Shown here: piece after piece, positions 59,780 through 64,000 of the stretch
Layout of the letters: every line of letters begins with the position of its first letter
Position numbering within the stretch: position 1 is the stretch's first letter
Assembly (NCBI RefSeq): GCF_022539315.1
Contig: NC_066315.1
Location: 120,657,374-120,721,373, forward strand
Length of the DNA stretch: 64,000 nucleotides
Direction of reading: 5' to 3'
Origin: Serinus canaria
Lineage: Eukaryota > Chordata > Aves > Passeriformes > Fringillidae
Position numbers and translations under genes: made by a program
Notes under the pieces: generated by a model
The model's input: only the letters and a program-made list of their open reading frames with translations
Databases searched by the model: none
Told to the model about the DNA's origin: nothing

Positions 59780-60780
59780 GATCACAGAATCCCAGAATGG
59801 CTGATGTGGGAAGGTACCTCTTGAGATCATCCAGTTCAGCCCCCCTGCTCTAGCAGGGCCACCACCGTGTCCAGACAGTTTTTGCGTGTCCCCAAGGGGA
59901 CCACAGCCACCATGGGCACCCGGTGCCAGATCTCAGTCATCCTCACAGTAAAAATTTGTTTACTGGTGTTCAGAGGAAACCTCTTGTGTTTCAGTGTGTT
60001 CCCGTTAACTTTGATCCTGTCACGGGCACCACTGAAAATAGCCTGGCTCTGTCCTCCCTAAGACATTGACAAGATCCTTCTGAGCCTTCTCCAGGCTGCA
60101 CAGTCACAGGTCTCTCAGCCCTTCCTCATTGGAGAGAAGCTCCATTGCCTTAATCATCTGTGTGGCTTCTTGTTGGACTCTGTTTAGTGTGTCCATGTCC
60201 CTCCTATGATGAGTAGCCCAGAACTGGACCCATCGCTCCAGGTGGGGCTTCTCCAGGGCTGAGTTGAGGGTCAGGATCACCTCCCTCCATCTGCTGCCAA
60301 CACTCCTCCTAATGCAGCCTAGGAGAACACAATTGGCTTTCTTTGCTACCAGGGCACACTGCTGGCTCATGTCCCACTTGGTGTCCTCCAGAGCACCCAG
60401 GTTCTCTTCTTCAAAGCTGCATTCCAACTGAGTGTCCCTCTGTATATTCTGGTGCACAGAGTTGTTCCACTTCAGTTGTAGGACTGTGACATATGACCTG
60501 GCACTTCAGCCACTCCTCCCAGATTGTGTCATCAGCAAACTCGCCGAGAATATTCTGTCCCCTTTCATCTTGACTGTTAATGAAGATGTTGAGCAGGCTT
60601 GGACCCAGTATAGGTGCCTGGAGAACACTGGCCTCCAATGAGACTTAGTGCCACTGACCACGACTCTCTGGGTGCTGCTGTTCATCCAGGTTTTAATCTA
60701 CCTCACTCTCTGCTCATCAGGGCCATAATTCATTAATCATCTCTGCAAGAGTCTTAAGGGAAACAGTGTTGATCTATTGA
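59780..60780 (-). mobile_element. CR1 LINE with reverse-transcriptase remnants
   Basis: The plus strand begins ATCACAGAATCCCAGAATGG, a CR1 3' end in reverse. The minus strand at 60104-60457 encodes a CR1 ORF2 C-terminus, recognisable by CVLLGCIRRSVGSRWREVIL and RVQQEATQMIKAMELLSNEE. Further in, 60525-60539 encodes FADDT, the reverse-transcriptase catalytic motif, and an ILGPSLLNIFIN segment lies at about 60570-60620. The frame is broken between these blocks, so the copy is inactive. The 5' limit near 60780 is approximate. Confidence 0.93.
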
Positions 60781-60952
60781 CAGAGAGTATCCTCTTTATG
60801 CCTTGCCTCTAGTGCTTTTTACTAGTCTGCAATTAATCTGCTCAACCAGTGGCCACAGGATCAGGAAGTTTAACGCAGGGATTAGTAGGGATTAGTTGAT
60901 GTTTTTCATTCTTTAGGTGGGGGCAGTCTACAGACACTGGCAAACACTATTC

Positions 60953-60955
<3 letters not shown>

Positions 60956-60995
<40 letters not shown>
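60956..60995. repeat. (AT)20 microsatellite
   Basis: Twenty uninterrupted AT units, about 180 bp beyond the CR1 copy. Long AT tracts can extrude cruciforms and are often variable. Confidence 0.97.
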
Positions 60996-60998
<3 letters not shown>

Positions 60999-61183
60999 GT
61001 CATATTTTCATATTATTTTCTAAAAAAATCCTTTTCAGTCTCATCATATGACTCTTCAAGCTGGATGTATGTCTGTGGCCTTCATCTAGTTCTAAACAGT
61101 GCCCCAAATTTCCACTGTCAGGAGCCCAAAACACCCACCTCAGAACATGTCCTTAACATGGACAAAACATGAACAGTTTCCTT

Positions 61184-61219
61184 AACAAACAAAACTCTCT
61201 TTAAATTCATGGTTTAAAA
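61184..61219. repeat. 36-bp direct repeat, copy 1
   Basis: Identical over all 36 bases to 62719-62754. The block contains AACTCTCTTTAAATTCATGG. The similarity stops abruptly on both sides. Confidence 0.95.
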
Positions 61220-62718
61220 TGGAACAGTAGGCTGAAAATGATGGCCAGTTTTGCTGTTTCAGGTGGCTTTTACTCAGTCTTGTTATCACTGACAGACACA
61301 TTCAAAGTTAAAGCATTGTGTCAGTCTATTCATGTGTGTCTGCATCAGCACAACTCAGAAGACAATGAAAAAGTGGGATGTGTTACAGTACCATGAGATA
61401 TGACAAAACTCTGTAAAAAGCAAATGTTTTTTCTACATTATGTCCATAAAAAAGTAGAGAGATTTGAGTGTGATAAATTAATTGTTTTAAAAAAAGTTTT
61501 ATTTGTCTGATTTCACCAGAACAGCTGTATGAGAAACAGAGGAAGGGAAGCATGTTGGTTTAGAAATGTTTGAGGAAGTAGCATGAATTATAGAACATTC
61601 AAAACAGTATAAAATTATTTCAGAGGAAAAAAAATACTAAATAAGAAGCGTACAAGTTGTCTGAAATTTCAAGAAGCTTTGCTTCTCTATCACATAAGAA
61701 TGACTGACTCTGATTTTACTTTAGACAGCCTGAGTAGAAGTGCTTGTAATTCCAGGCAGAGGCTTAATCTTAGATCTTGCTCCTTTCTCTCCACTACACA
61801 CCTTTTTTCAGCAGTCTTACCCCTGCATGTCTTTTTGGGGTGCTTTGCTAGGATCCAGTTGGGTGTACCTCTCTGTATGCCAGTTTTTTTTGCACAGCAA
61901 GCTGACTAATCTTGTTACCCTCCACTACTGTGAAGAAGAATAGTGCACAGGGACACAGGAAGATGTTCTTCCAAGCAAGGTACAATTTACTTTGAAAAAA
62001 TGAATGAAAAGGGGAATGGTCTCATTGCTAGAGGCCTTTCTTGTTCAGATAAGCCTTGAGCTTTCCCTCCTCTTATGTGGGCTGGTCTCAAAGTTGGTAT
62101 GCCAAGTTTGGAGATGAAGTTACAGTTCTTTTGGCTTTCAGACAATCTCTGTGCTTGACACAGCTGACAGCTCCCTTGATCTCTTTCTGCTAAGGCATAA
62201 ATGCCCTGGCATAATGAACAGGATTTATTGGTTTAAAGGACACAGATTTAGTAAAAAAACGAATCAGATAACTTTACTGTCATGTGGAAGAAGCAACTGC
62301 CTGTAATGGCCCATTGTCCCAGCTGTCTTTGAGCTGCATAGCTGAAACTCTTCTAGCTCTGAAGCTTTTGCTTCATTTTCCACTTTGGCAAACAATCTTA
62401 GTCAAGAAAAACAACACCAGCATTTTTCCACAGTGATTTTTAAAAGTTCAAGCCAAATTTTCAGCTGGTGTCAATCAGGCCAGCAATCTTGACTTCAAGG
62501 AAAATGTGCTAATTTACATGAGCTGATGGTATAGTTTAGAATTCTAAAGCTACAGTCTTAAAAACTTACAGAAAATAAACACTGGCAAAGCTTTTTAAAA
62601 GAACATCTAAATTGGTTTCATAGTCTGTCACCTCCATAAACTTATACAACATAGCATGCATGATTTCCTGTTCCCAGGCTCATTTCCTGGTCAGCAACAC
62701 AAAATGGTAATGCAGGGA

Positions 62719-62754
62719 AACAAACAAAACTCTCTTTAAATTCATGGTTTAAAA
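62719..62754. repeat. 36-bp direct repeat, copy 2
   Basis: Second exact copy of the block at 61184-61219, in the same orientation and 1535 bp downstream. The flanks are unrelated. Confidence 0.95.
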
Positions 62755-63791
62755 AGTTACTGCTTTTGAAATAAATGTTTAATAAATAAATGGTTATACA
62801 GTGGAGTATATCTCTTCCAGCATGAGGGTTTCAGAAAATAAAGCAGGAGAGGATTGCTGCATGGATGGGACAGAAACTCTAGCTTGCACCATGGAGTAAT
62901 TTTACTGTCATTAATTTTCTTTGACTGAGAGAGAGGCTCTTTTGGCAACCCCTGCAGAGCTCCCAGCACACAACCTATTTATTCAAGCTGAACTCAGAGC
63001 CAGAGTTTAAGCTAAGCACAGTGAAAATAATGGGTAATGTAAAAAACCAGGTGTTTGGAGCAGTCTAAAAACTAATAGGTATTTGTTTTTATAGGTGTGT
63101 CCTGGTGAGCCAATTCTAGATAATATTTTGCCAGACCCCAAAATGTGCCAAATCCCAGGGGAGCGCTCTGATTTTTTTTCCTCTGCATCTAGTGAATATT
63201 TAGGGGGAGGACTGAACCAGAAGCTCTTTAAATTGGTTTTGGGGATTTAGTCTTTGCTATTGTTTGGTGGAATATAGATTACATCCTATGAATATGTATG
63301 GTATTGCAGAACCCAAACCTTTGCTCCTTAGCATTGCTTCAGGAACACTCAGAGGGAAAAATACACACACCTCTTGTTTTCTATTAATCAGGGAAAAAAT
63401 CTAATGGTACAAACAGTCCTAATTGAACCTGAATGAAGTAACAATGGTAGGTTTTTATTAAAATGTACATATATGGGTACTCATATATGTTTGTTGGTAC
63501 ACTACCTGGACAAATTTTCTAAAAAATCTGATTAATGGAGTACAGGGTTAGACACTACAAGTAGGTACATAAAATCAGAGTAAAACAATACTTAATTCAC
63601 CTAGTCCTTAGAAAAATCTATCCCTGTAGAAGGCACTTGTAAATAAAGTCAGAGGTATTTTGAAAATCTAATCATTTTAGTACATGATTCTGGGGAAAAA
63701 TAGCTACTAAATCATGAACATATTTAAACTACATTATGAAACAATGTGATAGTCATGTTTTTTCTTGTGTCCCTCAGCCTTTTAGAAAACC

Positions 63792-63830
<39 letters not shown>
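63792..63830. repeat. Compound (AT)6-(TG)14 microsatellite
   Basis: An AT tract (63792-63803) runs into fourteen TG units (63803-63830). It is probably polymorphic. Confidence 0.95.
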
Positions 63831-63835
<5 letters not shown>

Positions 63836-64000
63836 AAATATGCAGAAAATATTAAAATATTTAAGAGTAGGGAAAGGAAGAGAGTAAGAGAAAAAGAGAA
63901 AAGAAGGAAGTATCTCTTTTATAGATTGGGAGAATTGTTTCTATATTAAAATAGGTGTGACGTGTCTTGGTTTGGAAAGACAGGTGTCTGCTAAGGAAGG

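Larger units (their letters stand above)
60996..64000. other. Downstream intergenic DNA with a 36-bp repeat pair
   Basis: No gene recognised. It holds two exact copies of a 36-bp block (61184-61219 and 62719-62754) and a (TA)(TG) microsatellite near the end. Confidence 0.7.

Noticed and set aside
60104..60638. Minus-strand frames resembling reverse transcriptase as host genes
   Set aside because: They are the decayed ORF2 of a CR1 LINE (FADDT motif and CR1 C-terminal blocks), broken between frames.

Overview
The window looks like AT-rich vertebrate chromosomal DNA, most probably from a bird. Two things support this. Several minus-strand CR1 retrotransposon fragments carry the CR1 3' terminal octamer-type repeats and reverse-transcriptase remnants. 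The one clear gene is a large, intron-rich vertebrate gene. I see no prokaryotic-style operon, CRISPR array, tRNA or rRNA. Species-level assignment cannot be made from this window alone.

The window contains one complete protein-coding gene, CRISPLD1 (cysteine-rich secretory protein LCCL domain containing 1), on the plus strand. A CpG island (about 14.78-15.72 kb) holds the promoter and a non-coding first exon ending at 15446. Fourteen coding exons follow from the ATG at 16422 to the TGA ending at 52308. Every exon joins its neighbour in frame at GT/AG junctions, giving 1542 nt and 513 residues. The predicted secreted protein has a signal peptide, a furin-like RGKR site, a CAP/SCP domain with the HYTQ and CNY motifs, a cysteine-rich hinge, an acidic/polar linker and two tandem LCCL domains. 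The 3' UTR probably ends near one of three AATAAA signals between 52495 and 53813.

Layout: 1-14.8 kb is upstream intergenic DNA with one CR1 fragment, a long near-perfect inverted repeat (11407-11695, 132-bp arms, 24-nt loop), a (TG)20 tract and a small CpG-dense patch near 5.3 kb. 15.4-52.3 kb is the CRISPLD1 transcription unit. Its second intron is 18.9 kb and contains a CR1 copy interrupted by a solo endogenous-retrovirus LTR with a 6-bp target duplication. 52.3-53.8 kb is probable 3' UTR. 53.8-64 kb is downstream intergenic DNA with another CR1 carrying reverse-transcriptase remnants, an (AT)20 tract and an exact 36-bp direct repeat about 1.5 kb apart.

The most unusual structure is the 289-bp foldback at 11.4-11.7 kb, which could form a long hairpin RNA if transcribed. 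Whether it is a young inverted duplication, a foldback element or a small-RNA source cannot be settled from sequence reading alone.
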